Positions 22,160 through 34,860 are shown, counted from the stretch's first letter. The stretch: 64,000 nt of DNA from Apoda limacodes (GCA_946406115.1 OX291557.1:962501-1026500); one strand, 5' to 3'. Program-made: numbers and translations. Notes: generated by a model not told the origin, from the letters alone.

Positions 22160-22415
22160 GCTTTTTCCCACAGCTCCGCTTGCGCAAAATTCAGATAGAA
22201 AGTTGGCTATAGCAAGCTATAGTTCATTCATGTGGAATTTGGTTATAGTTATTCCTGCAAAAATATGAAAAAAAATTCAGCATAACAAGTAGCCTATGTC
22301 CTTCTCCATCCCTTCAACAATCTCTGTTCCAAAAATCAGCTTAATTGGTTGCTCTGTTGTGATGTTAAGCAATTACAAATGAAGTAACAGACTTTCGCTA
22401 ATATATATAAGTTGG
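22160..22415 (-). repeat. S1-type repeat in ALG1 intron
   Basis: Contains 'agtagcctatgtccttctcc' and an ending close to other S1 copies (ctttcgctaatatatataag), diverged. No coding sequence. Confidence 0.55.
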
Positions 22416-23686
22416 TACCTATTGAAAAAGATAATAGGCAGGTGAGATTAATTTTTAACATACTGCACGCTAATAAGTTTTTTAACTCTCAAAAAACAAA
22501 ATAGGTACAAACTGTAAAAGACTGCTAACATTGATATATTGATGGAAGAAAGGCTAATTGACATAACCAACAAACCGATCATTTCTCGAACAGATATAAC
22601 AATAATGCTTACTCCAGATCACAGATAACTTGAGTTTATATGACTAGAATAAAAAATAACAGTATTGCAATTATATTACTCTACATATGAATTTTTGAAA
22701 ATCTTATTTTTAGTTTTTTAAATTTTTCCCAAAGTTAGCTTTTTGCTGGTTACGTCAATTCGTCTTACTGCCTTCAATATAGGTTACATATTAGTGTAAA
22801 GCAATATTTACATACCCATCTGTGTCATATATTTTAGTGTTAGAACTGGACTGTGTATGAGAGATAGAGATGATCTCAGTTGGATAATCAATATCATAAT
22901 TAGTGATTGATTCTACCATCCCAGTCCAAAGTTTAGTTTCGGAAGACTTTTTTATTCTAATAATGGACTTATAATTATTTTAATTTTTTAAAATTGAATT
23001 TTAACTATTTGAATTAAGATTTATTTTAGACATAAATGGTACATTTTGTTTTACTAAATGTATCAGTGACTATTTCCATTAAATGCCTTGATATTGGACA
23101 GTGAAACCGGTATGCCAGTGTCCAGAATAATGATGAAGCTGGACCGGATATGGAATAGCAGAGATGCAGCCTTTTTATGCTAAAAAATAAGTATTTAAAT
23201 TCAGCTACTGAAATTTTGTCACACAACACCAGTCAAACTTGTCACAGCTTAGAAATTCTGTGTTGCATGAAAGAGGTAGTTGATCCTGATTTATAATTCA
23301 TATATGTGAAGCTTCTTACAGGTTTTTGTTATATAAGTATACAATAACAAAGTCCTAATTATCTACATGAACAACTTAACTTTGTCTTCTCTAGCGATAA
23401 GCTTTCTTCTTCTATCTATTTATGTATGCATTTGTCTGTATTTTTCTCATTATTAAACCAGTTTATTCCAATTTTTGCTGCAAATTTTTTATTATTTACT
23501 GCAGAAAAATTACCTTAACCTACACTAGTAATTTGCTTAAATATCAATTGTCACTCTAGTTTGTTTGCATTTGTACATCATTGGTTTTCTATTATTTTTT
23601 AATTGAATTAATAATAGTAAATATAATAAGGGGTATTAAAATATGAATATGAGTTTAAAAATATTGGTATACTGTACTATTAAAGC

Positions 23687-24686
23687 ATTGCTGTTAGTGT
23701 CTGACCAAAATAGGTTTTCCAGCCAAAACCAAAATTTCGGATTCAGTTTCGGCCGAAAACAAAACCTTAACTTAACATATTTTAAATTTCTATTGTACAA
23801 TGTAATCTAGACTGTTGTTTACACATTTTTTAGCACATATAGCAGTATTAAATAAAATAAAAAAAATAATTAATGTATGTAATAAATATCCATTTATAAA
23901 TATATTATACACTCATTTCCACTCTCCATGAGTGTATTTGTGACATAGAATAGCACCTTAAATAACTACTGCTGACGTAATTACCATCTAGACCCCCCCA
24001 CCCCCATTTCATCAAAAATAAGCAAAGCAAAGACCCCCCGCCCCTCTATAGTGCTTACGTAATACTTGAACGGCCCCTTGGTAAGTTTTTAATGATTTTA
24101 TGTTTTTGGCAAGCAAAATATTTTTTTATTTATAACAACTATTAAACATATACTTGGCGTGAAATTTAACAGAGAATCTGTTTTTGGTGGGATTTATCTA
24201 AATAAGATTTCATAAAATTAATTATTGTCACAAATGTTCAGTACCATATCACATTTGATTGTACTGTTTACAGAATACTTGAGATTACAAGTGATTATCA
24301 AAGTAATATCTGAATCGAAAATAACCTATTTTATTTGTTACTTAAAAATAAACTCAAAAGTACGAAATTCAATACCTAATAGGTAATTGCCATTGTGATA
24401 AAATAATATCAGAAGTACAAGTAAAAACAAAACATATACCTAATAATTTATGAGTAAAACACAACCTCCACACAATACGATCAACGTTGGACGGCGGCGA
24501 ACTCAACTGAGCGAACCAAGCCGGTGCGGGGTAAACACGAGTTAGCCGGACGAACTCTGAATTTCGGTGCGGCCGAAAGTTAAGCCCAATTTTAGGACTA
24601 AAACTTAAACGGAGGCAGAAAATAGGTTTCTTGACCAAAACTAGCAGAAACCGAAACCGAAATTTCGATCGGTCATTAAATGCTGT
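23687..24686. mobile_element. hAT-type non-autonomous element in ALG1 intron
   Basis: The element proper is 23695-24678 (984 bp). It starts TAGTGTCTGACC and ends CGATCGGTCATTA. Subterminal regions on both sides are rich in ccgaaac/gttttcgg motifs in inverted orientation. The flanks ATTGCTGT and AATGCTGT match 7 of 8, as expected for an old 8-bp hAT duplication. Inside at 23977-24080 lies a C-rich segment ('agacccccc' twice) ending 'acttgaacggcccc', probably a nested MITE. There is no transposase frame. A minus-strand frame at 24369-24689 is only the repeat read through. Confidence 0.78.
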
Positions 24687-25106
24687 CATACAAAATACAA
24701 TGCATAACTTTTTTCGAATTCATTTATGCAAAGAACTTTTTTTAAATAAATACATGACACAGAAGCCTTACAAAGTATAGTTACAATGACATTAAAATTT
24801 AAGCGATTTTTATTTTAACTTAAGAATTAATTCACACGAACAACAACTATAAAATCAGTTACATGTCAACTCACCGAAATTCATTTTAAATTTCTTTTTC
24901 TAAGGGTAGAGTTGAATTTAAAACATAGTTGCTTAAATAAATGAAAGACACAGTGTTCCTGTTAATGTCTTTGAATTTGCCCCTGAGCTATTTCTTTGTG
25001 TTATCTATTCTAGTTATCTGCTAAACATAGCTTAAGTCATTATTCATATGCTTTTATTGTTGAAGTTTTAATAATTGTTGAACCTTAGAATGGTTTACTG
25101 TTACAG

Positions 25107-25387
25107 CGCTTCAGTTCTATATGACAGACCTCCAAAAATATTTCACCCGATCACATTAGAAGAAAAACATGACTGGTTCTTAAAAATGAGTCAACAGTTT
25201 CCAGAGTTTGGGTTCTTGGGTCGAGAACAACTAAACCAGCCCATTAGAGACACCGTCACTAAGACTGCCTTCACTCATATGTTTGACAATCATATTGAGC
25301 TGAGACCTGACAGGCCTGGGTTATTGTTTAGCAGTACCAGTTGGACGCCTGATGAAGATTTTGGTATTTTGATGGATGCATTACAAG
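25107..25387 (+). CDS. ALG1: ALG1 exon 2: central part, C-terminal exons not seen
   Basis: Follows acceptor 'ctgttacag'. The peptide ASVLYDRPPKIFHPITLEEK and the later LLFSSTSWTPDEDFGILMDA match the end of the first Rossmann domain and the start of the second in ALG1 (SSTSWT.DEDF is a strong family marker). The likely exon end is 25387, after the first base of a codon, but the donor there (GTCTGC) is weak. Together the two exons give about 318 codons, where family members have about 450-465. The missing third would carry the ITGKGP-like motif and the C-terminal sugar-nucleotide site. It was not found in the remaining 38.6 kb on either strand by eye. Confidence 0.92.
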
Positions 25388-26453
25388 GTCTGCCATTTTT
25401 TTTTTCTGAGTCCAAGTAATTCATGAATGATAATAATAATAATAGGGTAGTAATAAAATGAATCACTGTTAATTCAAATTAAAGGTGTCAAAAATATTAA
25501 ATATAGGTTATTAAAATACTAAGAGTGACTCACTGTGAGTCACTTACTACGAAGCTTGGAAGCGGCCACTTATGATTCAACACTAGTTTCAGTTACAAAT
25601 AAATTGGAACAAGCAGCATGATAATATTTTAGTGACCTTTAAATAAAATAAAGTTAGACTTTATCTCAAATGAGGTGTTTGATAAGTAAAGTAAAATAAA
25701 ACTACAAAAAAAAATTTTGTATTTCATGTATGAGTAAGTACTACGATTAAAAAAGACACACACATTAGAAAACCGAGTGAGTGAAATAGAGTTATGACTC
25801 GAGCTGTTCAAACTCAAAAACTAACTTAGTTCCAAAATGAATGAAGATGCTGTTCAAAAATGTGTAGAGTTGATACACTAGTGTTGACTCAAGTGAACCG
25901 TACTCGACGCGAGTTCGACGGAGTTGGCGGCCATATTTCATTTGAAAGGTCAAAACAATGTTTCCGAATTAAGGAAATTTAAATTATTTTATTATTAATA
26001 TTTTTTTTTATGAATACTCTTCAATGACTTGCATTCGGAGCGTTTTAAACTTGAAAAATAACAAAAGTTTGTTTAGTTAGTATATATATCCGCAAGCTGC
26101 ACTATTAGGTTTTAGTTTTTCCTTATAAAATTTAAGACATAAAGTTTAACTATTTAGAAACAAAAACCCTATGTATTATTTATTTTTCTGTCATGGAACC
26201 AGACAATAGAATATATACAATATATTAACATAGTTTTTAATGTCTTGTTTATACTCAAATATTGTCAAAAAAAACTAAAACCTCAATTGAAGTTTAGTGT
26301 TCTCTTGGTCCTACATTGGGTACTTCAAATTGAAATATGGTCCTTAAAATAGGCGAAATTTCTAAAAGTAGAAACATTAATTTAACTTGGCAACTCGGTT
26401 CAGGATAGAGTTAGAATCCCGATGACATCATTTTTGACTGAAGTTACTCCTTT
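25388..26453. other. Downstream of ALG1 exon 2, nothing recognised
   Basis: AT-rich, presumably intronic if ALG1 continues. No exon matching the ALG1 C-terminus and no clear repeat was identified here. Confidence 0.4.
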
Positions 26454-26702
26454 TTAGGGTTCCGTACCCAATGGGTAATTAGCGGAACCCTATTACTAAG
26501 ACTCCGCTGTCCGTCTGTCACTAGGCTGTATCTCATGAACCGTGACAGTTAGACATTTGAAATTTTCACAAAAGATGCATTTACTTATGTTGCCGCTATA
26601 ACAACAGAATAAAATAAATATTTAAGGGGGCTCCCATACAACTAACGTGATTTTTTTGCTCGTTTTTGCTCGATAATGGTATGGCACCCTTCGTGCGCGA
26701 GT
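26454..26702 (+). repeat. S3 'gggttccgtacc' repeat, left half
   Basis: Starts 'tagggttccgtaccc' and runs through 'aagactccgctgtccgtctg', 'gctgtatctcatgaaccgtg' and 'gttgccgctataacaacag' to 'cacccttcgtgcgcgagt'. It stops exactly at the palindromic centre that is intact in the 16685 copy. The missing right half (actcgcacttggccgattt) is at 36498, in the same orientation. Confidence 0.75.
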
Positions 26703-26737
26703 CCATGGAGAATAGAAGGGGAGCGGAAATGGCTCAA
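26703..26737. repeat. Left arm of a 35-bp inverted repeat pair 9.8 kb apart
   Basis: Starts ccatggagaatagaagggg. It matches the reverse complement of 36463-36497 at 32 of 35 positions. It sits directly at the break in the S3 repeat, so it is a candidate transposon terminus. Confidence 0.75.
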
Positions 26738-27009
26738 CATAGCATTCCATATAAAAACAGTGTCGCCAAAAAGCGGGACGCGAGGGACGAAGTGACTGCA
26801 AGCACCGCCTTAAATCTCAAATACCATCTGGCGGTCTTAGTAATTACTAAAACAAATCTCTCTCAATTATTTGCAACTTAATTTAACTACAAGAGGCGCT
26901 CTAATCGCCGTTTAGAAATTTGGTTCAGGGGTTGCCAACTTGTGACTGCGATCTACTTTGAAATTTTTTTGATTTATAAGATCGACTTGAGCGATTTTAT
27001 TTTAGCTGT

Positions 27010-27260
27010 TTCTGATGGAGATGGTTAAAGAGGCTATGTTTATCCCAAAAAAATTAAAAACTAATTCACGCGGACAAATTATAACTAAGCTTGCTGTTGG
27101 CAAACTTCCTTATTTATACTACTTACATATACATCCTAACGGTATTTTGAATTTATATATTCAAAATTACCTTTGGGATGTATATGTTTCTGTTAAAATA
27201 CTATTGTGATAACCAAATTTAGAGCGGGCGAAGCCGCGGGCAATAGGTAGCTAGTAATAT
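27010..27260 (+). repeat. S1-type repeat remnant
   Basis: Ends 'aaatttagagcgggcgaagc' then 'cgcgggcaataggtagctag', the S1 3' end. An internal inverted motif (catatacatcctaa near 27127; tgggatgtatatg near 27176) gives a foldback. No gene. Confidence 0.55.
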
Positions 27261-27784
27261 TTATATTCAAAGTTAACTTTGAGATTTAGGTACGTCGTAT
27301 CAACGTACCTGATATAAAGAGGCCAATCCGTAGTTGAAAATGTATATAAAAGACTTAAGTTTTTGAAGCTGTGGGCGTCATACTAGGTAATAGGTAATCA
27401 GGTGAAAATAGGAGTGGCAACGAGAATAACACCTAGTACAGAAATTTACTATGATAACTTTTACTTATTTCGACTTTAACTCACATGTAGTCGCGTGACA
27501 GGACAAGTATTCTTCTAATATTATAATTGTTAAAGTTTGTGAGTTTGTGTGTGAGTCAATATGTTTGTTACTCCTATACGTCAAAACAACAAAACCATTT
27601 TCGTTGATAGTTGGAATGGCGATAGCTAATAGCTGATATAAAATTTTGAATATCTTTTCAATACTGATTTATTTTTGGTGCCTCTTTTATTTGCTCATAT
27701 AATTGCAAAAAATCAACAGAACTATAACCCAAACGTAAATTTAGACTTCTTGCACAAGGTTGACAACGAAGACAAATTTTGTAT

Positions 27785-27990
27785 GTGGAGAATTTTTCTG
27801 CGGAGATTCGCGCGGGAGCTCCCTGCCGAGGTTTTTTCCGGGACCACATTACGGGGTTTTTTTAAGAAGGAAGTTAAAAGATTTTTAAAGTAAAAAAAAA
27901 CTAGTATATTTCAAGCATCCATAAGCTACGGTATAACCGCTTAACATCAGGTGGGCCGTAAGCTTGTTTGTCACCTTGTATTAAAAAATA
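27785..27990 (+). mobile_element. LINE B-type 3' end fragment
   Basis: Reads ELPAEVFSGTTLRGFFKKEV followed by a stop at about 27892. The 3' tail has 'catccataagctacgg', 'gggccgtaagcttgtttg' and 'tcaccttgtatt'. This is the same ending as LINE B1 and B4 but a different subfamily. Only the last about 200 bp is present, a typical 5'-truncated LINE insertion. Confidence 0.75.
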
Positions 27991-28304
27991 TGCTGTGGGT
28001 TGTTACCGTTACCCATCCCAATACCACCCGCGACCCGAATTTGAGTAGCGACCCGAGGTTTAGAATCCCTGCTTTATATATTAATTAGAGTTTTGCTACC
28101 GGTCAACAGATGGCGCTTAAGTAATCAAAAATTATGCATCTTTCGCATTTCTTTCGCATTTATCAATCACTCTATTGTAGTTAGTTGAATTCAACGTAAT
28201 AAATTGCAATTAAAAATTATGTGTACACTAAAGATAATAAATTTTTTGATAATAAATAACGATTAAAATTCACCACCGCGAAGTCAAACAACGAGTAGTA
28301 AAAA

Positions 28305-28365
28305 CTAAACTCATACCTGACTCAAAATCTATTTGCAATACGTGTAAACAAAAATGACCTTGACC
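28305..28365. repeat. Short copy of the R30 repeat end
   Basis: 'actcaaaatctatttgcaat' followed by 'cgtgtaaacaaaaatgacc' matches the start of the repeat at 30600 and the inverse of the end at 36105-36150. Confidence 0.55.
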
Positions 28366-28763
28366 CGTGTCCATAGGTTGCATTGAAGGTTCTCAAACTT
28401 TTTTCAACAATTGAATGAATGTTATATTTTCATTCCCTTTTTATTCCATTCAGGGATATAATGTGTTTCATACGATTTTGACTTTGCGATTCGATTGTAG
28501 TCTTCGATAAACTTACGTTTCATAATAATGTTAAGTATGCCAAAGTATTTTTAAATATTTAAATATTATATATATTATGATTACCTGCTACTACTTTTAA
28601 TATTATATATACTAAGATTTGTGACCTGCAGTGTAAGCGTTGCCGCGCACTCGCTGATTTTAACTCGGCCGATCAAAGAATCGGGGACCTACGACTACTG
28701 TTTTATATGGGACCGCGTGTACTGCCCGATTATTGACGACTAGTGAAACTACACCAATTTAAA

Positions 28764-29175
28764 AATATGTTCAAATCGAAACTAGTGAAACGTATGACGT
28801 TTGTGATCTCTAGCTTGCCGATTGGTCGTTAATCCACTATGTCTACATTCAAAAACCGTCTTCTAACTCCATCATACCGTTCGACTGGTAAATGACTGGT
28901 AATATGTTCAAATCGAACGGGATGAAAGAAACGAAACGTATGATATTTTTGATCACTGAGCTTAACGGTTAGATCTTTAGACGACTATTTCTACATTCGA
29001 AAACGCTAGCTGTTGACTACACTGTATGGTTTGATTAGTAAAAATATGTTTAAAACGAACAGAATGGAACAATCGAAACGTATGACGTTTATGATCACTG
29101 AACTTAGCAATTGAGTCTTTAGCCCAGTATGTTTACATAATTCAAAAACTCCGTGTACAAACTCTACTGGGTAGT
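28764..29175 (+). repeat. Three diverged tandem units of about 140 bp
   Basis: Units start at about 28764, 28901 and 29043. Each contains 'aatatgtt(c/t)aaa', 'cgaaacgtatga', 'gatc(a/t)ctga' and 'tacattc'. Identity between units is about 65-75%, so this is an old array. No coding frame. Confidence 0.65.
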
Positions 29176-30599
29176 TGTATTAACCTAAAAATATCAGATC
29201 GATAACGGATGTTACGCTTTATTGTAGCAAGTTGGATAAATTTTCTATTTCTGTAACTTGAGCAAGGTGATTGACGATTATGTAATATTACTTACTAGTA
29301 TTTAGATATTCGATGGGAGAAAACTTTGGATGCATCTCAATGTGAATAGGGTGGTATGATTTAAATAATTTAAAATTACATAGTAACTACTTCTTCAGCT
29401 ATAAATAGCAAACAATATATTTTTATTTAACCACGTATATTGCAAAGTGCTGATATTATTAAGGATGACTAAGGTTAGCAGTCTGGCAACACTGTACAAA
29501 AATCAACGAAGCTCACTTCCCTCATTCGTTACTTGTGTTTCGTACCTTGTAGTCGGATGCTTTCTTCTGTGTTACCTGTGTTTTTGGATTTATTGACGGT
29601 TTTGGCTTGTTTTACGGACTCCGTGAGGTCGCGTTTTGGTTTGTGTTGTGTTTCGGAACTCGACTTCGGCATTGGATCAATGGACACTGATTTTGCTTTG
29701 GATTGGACTGCCTGTCATCTGAATTTTGAGGTAATTTTTTTTTTATTAAACCCATATATAAAGTTTCAATATTTAAAGACAAAAAAAAAATAACTTCTTA
29801 AAGTACAGCATTTTTTAAGATTCTAAAAGCAATCTAATTATTAAATTAAGCTTAAAAGCTTTATATTATCATTTGAGATAGATGTTTTCGAATCGTTTTT
29901 TTTATTGATATTACAAAAAATAATAACAAATGATTGCATTAGATGTAAACCAAGAATATCTGAAGGTTAAACCATTAAGGAAGAACCATTAGCTTGAAAC
30001 TATATGTTAATACAATTTCCATGTGTAGAAGATACAATTTTTGTTTTATTCCAATATAAACAAAACAATTTTAATGACGCTTACAAAATAAATTTAGCAA
30101 AATTTTAACACACTTTTACAATATGGGCTTAGTTTTTTATTGTTAGTCGTATAAAACCAAAACTGGCAAAGTAGGACCGACCCTTTTGTTAGAAATTCAA
30201 TAAAACCGGATTACATTCGATTGGATCTATCAACATTTGCAATAAATACTCCACTATTATCGGTGATAAAAACTAATAATGGCAACAATATTACTAAAAA
30301 CATAATCATATGAATTCCAAATTACATTTTATTCCTTTGATTGCAGACTTATCGTAAGTCTTTTAACATTGTGGTTTATTGACGCAGTATTATGTAATTT
30401 ATATTCATACCTTCAGCAAAATTTTGCGATTGATTAAACAGATTTATAAGTGACACAGAGTTCTTAGAGATTTTGTTTTATCTTTTTTTTTAAAAAGAAC
30501 ATAATAATTTTTTTTTCATTTTTCTACTTTTTAAGTTTAAGTTTTATTTAAAAGTAACAAAATTATGCATTTATGCATATTTATATATTATTATAATAT
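29176..30599. other. Intergenic, nothing recognised
   Basis: The plus frame at 29533-29793 (86 codons) starts with a hydrophobic Leu/Val-rich stretch but shows no known motif and no splice context I can defend. The rest is AT-rich. Confidence 0.35.
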
Positions 30600-30890
30600 A
30601 AACTGGACTCAGAATCTGTTTGCAATTCGTGTAAACAAAAATGACCTTGACACGCGTCTTTCGCTTTGTTAGTCTATGCAACATATACATAAATACGTAT
30701 AATATTTCGTATTGTAAATTTGGAATTTTGAAGATTTTAGGTTTAATCAGTGTCGTGATTTGAAAACCAGTTAAAGAATGTGACAATAAAGGTACTCATG
30801 TAAGTATTTTAATGATTTATGATTAAATTACCAGAAAAAGTGAATATTAAGTAAAGTAAGGTTATGTTTACAAGATTTGCACAGAGCACA
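30600..30890 (+). repeat. R30 dispersed repeat, short copy
   Basis: 30655-30885 matches 35905-36115 at about 90%, in the same orientation (agtctatgcaacatatacat, then gtgtcgtgatttgaaaacc, tgattaaattaccagaaaaa). The ends carry weakly inverted 'gcaattcgtgtaaac' and 'gtttacaagatttgc', as in a MITE. Confidence 0.75.
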
Positions 30891-31159
30891 CACAATTTAC
30901 ATTGCTATTATTTGTATTATACAACGAAAATTGTGAAAAAAAAGGTCATGAGAAAATATTTGATAAATCACGTGCAAGAGTTCGAACTAATATTTAGAAC
31001 ATGTACAAGTAGATTAAATCTATGTTAATTTTGTCTCTCTGTTTTGAACTATGCAGGTTCCTCGTACATTTTGGTTCAAATAAACCGCTTGCTGGCTATT
31101 TTTACGAAACTTAAACAAAAGGTCTATTTCCTAGAATCTATAAACTTTATTAAAATACG

Positions 31160-31275
31160 GGTAATTCTTTGTTTTAAATATACCGACCTTCTCAGAAGTG
31201 ACTACACACTTTGTCTTGGATCCATTACGCTTACCTTTAGCTTGTTTGCCACCCTAGTGGTATGTAAAAAATTAG
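31160..31275 (+). repeat. LINE B-type tail fragment
   Basis: 'agcttgtttgccaccctagt' followed by ggtatgtaaaaaa is the extreme 3' end of LINE B. Only the tail is present. Confidence 0.55.
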
Positions 31276-31315
31276 CATCAACACGAAATTCCTTGTGTTT
31301 TTTTCAATTACAGGT

Positions 31316-31868
31316 TTGAAAAAGTGCTCGAGGCAATTGAACCCGGTTCCGTAGTGGTTATGGATAACGCACCATACCACTCGAAAATTAGAGCGGGTTC
31401 CAAATACAGGCTGGAAGAAATCCGATATAAAAGAGTGGCTCAAAAATAAAAATATTGAATTCAAAGAAGAGGATCTGAAAGTAGATTTATTAGACCTAGT
31501 GCGTCATGAAAAAGAAAAATATAATAAGTGTTTTGTTGACGAAATGGCAATAAAAAAAAAATGTGACTGTCTTGCGTTTACCTCCTTACCATTGCGAACT
31601 CAATCCTATAGAATTAATATGGGCACGTATAAAGTCTTACGGTAAAAAGAAATAATAAAACGTTCAAAATGGCAGATGTCAAAATACTTTTAAATAAAGC
31701 CTTGGATTAGACAACAGCTGACCACTGGAAACAATGTATTGCTCATGTAATAAAAGAAGAAGATAAAATGATGGAACTTGATGGTCTAATAGATGTTGTC
31801 TCCGAACGTTTTTTTTTTAACTGATTCTGATTCTGAATCTTCGGAAACACAGAGTGAAAGCGAAGATT
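31316..31868 (+). pseudogene. DDE_3 (IS630/Tc1-like) transposase, C-terminal half, frameshifted
   Basis: The second catalytic Asp block is clear at about 31351 (VVVMDNAPYHS). After a frameshift come VPNTGWKKSDIKEWLKNKNI and VDLLDLVRHEKEKYNKCF. A slip in a poly(A) run follows near 31553. The Glu block CELNPIELIWARIK is at about 31590-31640. The end is acidic, TDSDSESSETQSESED then TAA. From memory, this layout with an acidic tail is a common transposase family in insects that cuts DNA by the DDE mechanism. The N-terminal DNA-binding part and first Asp were not found. At least three frameshifts or stops show it is dead. It lies midway inside the 26703-36497 inverted-arm block. Confidence 0.85.
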
Positions 31869-33409
31869 AATTGTGATACTTCACATGCCAGTAGGTAATA
31901 GACACAGGGTGGGCATTAACTGTAGGTATAGTTTAGATGTTAAAAATAAATAGAAATTTAAACAATACTTATTAAAAAAAATGGTTTTTGTGTGATATCA
32001 ACTTGTTGGTTAACATGGATTCGCATATTCATAAAAATAAGTTGACTTCTTGCTCTTGAATCAACGCCGTTTACACAATGTACCTCTTCACTTTGAACGT
32101 TTTTTTTTTACTATTCTTTTCGTATACCTAGTTGCCCTAAACATTGTTATCCGATTATAATTTCAATTATCATTTCTTTGGTTTTATTTCTGTTTCCTGC
32201 TTCTTATAGCTACTTAAATAAAAGTATCTTCTATTAAAATATTTTCTTACTTTATTTTGTGGTTTTAAAGTTTCAATGATACTCATTCTTTTCTTACTTT
32301 AATTTATTTTGTGTTTTTAAAGTTTTATTGACACTCATTCTTTTAATGATACAAATTCATTAGCTTTTTTGTTTATATTGTTACGACTAGTATCTTCAGA
32401 CGCTAACATCTCATAAAATATGAACTTTTGCGAACGACGATTAAAACGCATTGTTACAGTAATAGAATTCTATCTGACTGTAAAAGAGTTTGAAATCCAT
32501 AGCGAAAAGTCGACGTTTGTTTCCTCTAGCAAGAACCAAAGAAAACGCTTATGTAACACGCTAATGGTGAAAGTTAACCTTATGTTAATGACTTAAAGTT
32601 TATTTAACTGCAGTCTATACAAGCTATATATGACACTAAAACAGAAATACAAAAAATATCATCATCAAAAGTACCGAGTTTTTGCAGTTTGTAAAAACTT
32701 CAATGTTTTGTAATTTTATTGATATCTATGTTCAAAGTGCACCTGCAGTTATGGCCCATCTAGTATTTAGCGTATCTTTTAATACAAATCATATTTTAAA
32801 TACAGTGTAAACTCTTCATACGACACTCGATTTAACGAGAAACCTTAAAACGTCAAAATTTATTGAATTTGGTTGGTGTACCTGGTTTTCTTTACAATAA
32901 TACACTTAATGTAGCGTCACGCGCACTCTCGGTTATAAATCATTAAGGAGTACTTTTTAAGCTACAGAAATTTATAAGAACTGCAGCTGTGTACGTTCTT
33001 TTGTTTTCTGTTTTGTTTTGCACGTGTTTACATCGTCAGACGTACCGTAGATTCTAAGAAAATGTGTCTTTTGTTTTTGTTTGATGAACTTGCACATGTT
33101 TACCTTGGTCGCGTTATAATAATCGCAGTTTCTTATGGACTCCATTTAATGACCACTCTCTATAACGCCGAAAAATGCTCAATCCGTTAAGGGTTAGTTA
33201 GAGTTTACACTGTATGTCCAACGTAGAAAATGAACACTAACCGAAAAGTGTCCATTTTCAGCAGAAATGCTAAATAAACTCAAAGATATATCCTAAAAAC
33301 AATATAAAAGGTTTAAAATAGCTTATGACTAGCGTTACATTCTCAGTACTGTACATATTTAGAATATGCTAATCCATAGCGAAAGTAACTTTATCTGTCT
33401 GACTATCTA
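31869..33409. other. Intergenic, nothing recognised
   Basis: AT-rich, with a short duplicated 'attttgtg.tttt(a)aagttt' segment near 32256-32335. No gene or known repeat. Confidence 0.4.
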
Positions 33410-33745
33410 ACTTACGCTTTACGCTTAAACCGCTGTACTGATTAAGATGGAATTTGGCCTAAAGATAGTTTGAGTCCCGAGGAAGCACACAGGCTACTTA
33501 AAAACGTCAAGTGAAGTCGGTTTTTTTTTATAATTGAGCTAACGTTGAAATACTACATCGATAACTGAAATTAGGGCGGGTGGAACCTCAGGCAAATTTG
33601 GCATAAGAATACTTTGAGTCCCGGGAAAGGCTACTTGAAAACGTCAAGTAAGAGTCGGTTTTATTTCTACAATTGAGAATTTGCCGTTGAAATCTTACAC
33701 CGATAACCAAATTTAGGGCTGGTGGAACCGCAGGCAAAAGCTAGT
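33410..33745 (+). repeat. S1-type repeat with internal duplication
   Basis: Starts 'cgctttacgcttaaaccgct', contains 'agtttgagtcccg' and 'ctacttaaaaacgtcaagtg', then repeats this part once more. It ends 'ggtggaaccgcaggcaaaag' then ctagt. Same family as 19252, 37020 and 41140. Confidence 0.75.
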
Positions 33746-34419
33746 AACCAATAAATGAAATACTTTAATAAATGATTATTTCATCATCACCTCAAAAAAT
33801 ATCATCGCAGTCAATCAATATTTAAAGATTCAGAATCAGATTCATTTATTTTTAAATATAATTTATTAACAAAAGACCCATTTAATAAATAGCTAATAAG
33901 TACAACAAGTGCCATATTGTTTTTATTGCTTTACAATATTAGTTCTAAAAACTCTCAGATCTTCCTCATTTTTATTATTGTAATACTTTGCCAAAAACCA
34001 GAGTATAAAGGTCTTTTTATACGTATATCTTTATTTCCTGCAAAATAAAAAATATAATAGTAACTGTATTTTTTAATTACCCTACTACTTCGAGTGTTGT
34101 GATAGTTCAGTTTCAAATTTAGTTCCATACCCACAGCATAACAGATCGAACGCAAGGATATCACCTTCACTACTACCTACTACTTACATCACTTAAGAGG
34201 GCTATGTAAGCCAGTAAGCTAATTTCTGTAATACTAACGATGTTCATGTCAATGTACTTAAAATCATTTTAATGTCATATACATTACTCATTATCTATTA
34301 TACCATAATGATGCTAGAAATGATATAGAAACTTATTTTTTTTGTAGAATTTAACGTATTTGTCGTTTTTATTTGCGTAATTTGCCAGACATGTTTTGCA
34401 TGGTAAGGAACCGTTTGTT

Positions 34420-34860
34420 ATTAACGTAAGACAATTTTAACCATTTTTTGATTCACATCTGCCTCTATATAAGAAAAATAAAATTGCGTTTCATTTACTG
34501 AAAAAATCAATTTTTGATTCCCTAAATCTCGCATAAATATTGATTTTACATAACCAAAGGTCATTGAACTATCTAAAAAAAAGGATTTTTTTTTTTTTTG
34601 GCGACCGACAAACTGTTAACAAGAGTTGTTTTCCAATACGGTCGCTAACGCACCCTTCCCCTTCCGTGCCACGCCAAACAATATATTCTCAGGACTGATC
34701 CCCCTATCACTTACAAAAAATTTGTACTTTATGTGCTGTATGGTCATCATACTTTCGTCTATCTCTTGCTAAGTAAATGAAAGAATAATCGCACTGTTAG
34801 TCTATGTAAACTATACATAAATTTATAATAAATAAAAATAAAAATACTATATAAAAATTA
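34420..34860 (+). repeat. R30 dispersed repeat, middle part
   Basis: Matches 35325-35960 at about 75% (gacaattttaa.cattttttg, tggcgaccgacaaactgtta, cccctatcacttacaaaaaa, gctgtatggtcat). It lacks about 150 bp that the 35320 copy has near 35690-35840. Confidence 0.65.

Larger units (their letters stand above)
22122..25106 (+). other. ALG1 intron 1
   Basis: About 2985 bp between donor GTAAGT and acceptor 'ctgttacag'. Joining the exons completes an Asn codon and gives NWKINASVLYDRPP, matching the family across the junction. The intron holds an S1-type repeat (22160-22415) and a hAT element (23695-24678). No other exon was seen. Confidence 0.85.

Noticed and set aside
30571..30786. 71-codon minus frame
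   Set aside because: Lies wholly inside the R30 repeat and has no coding features.
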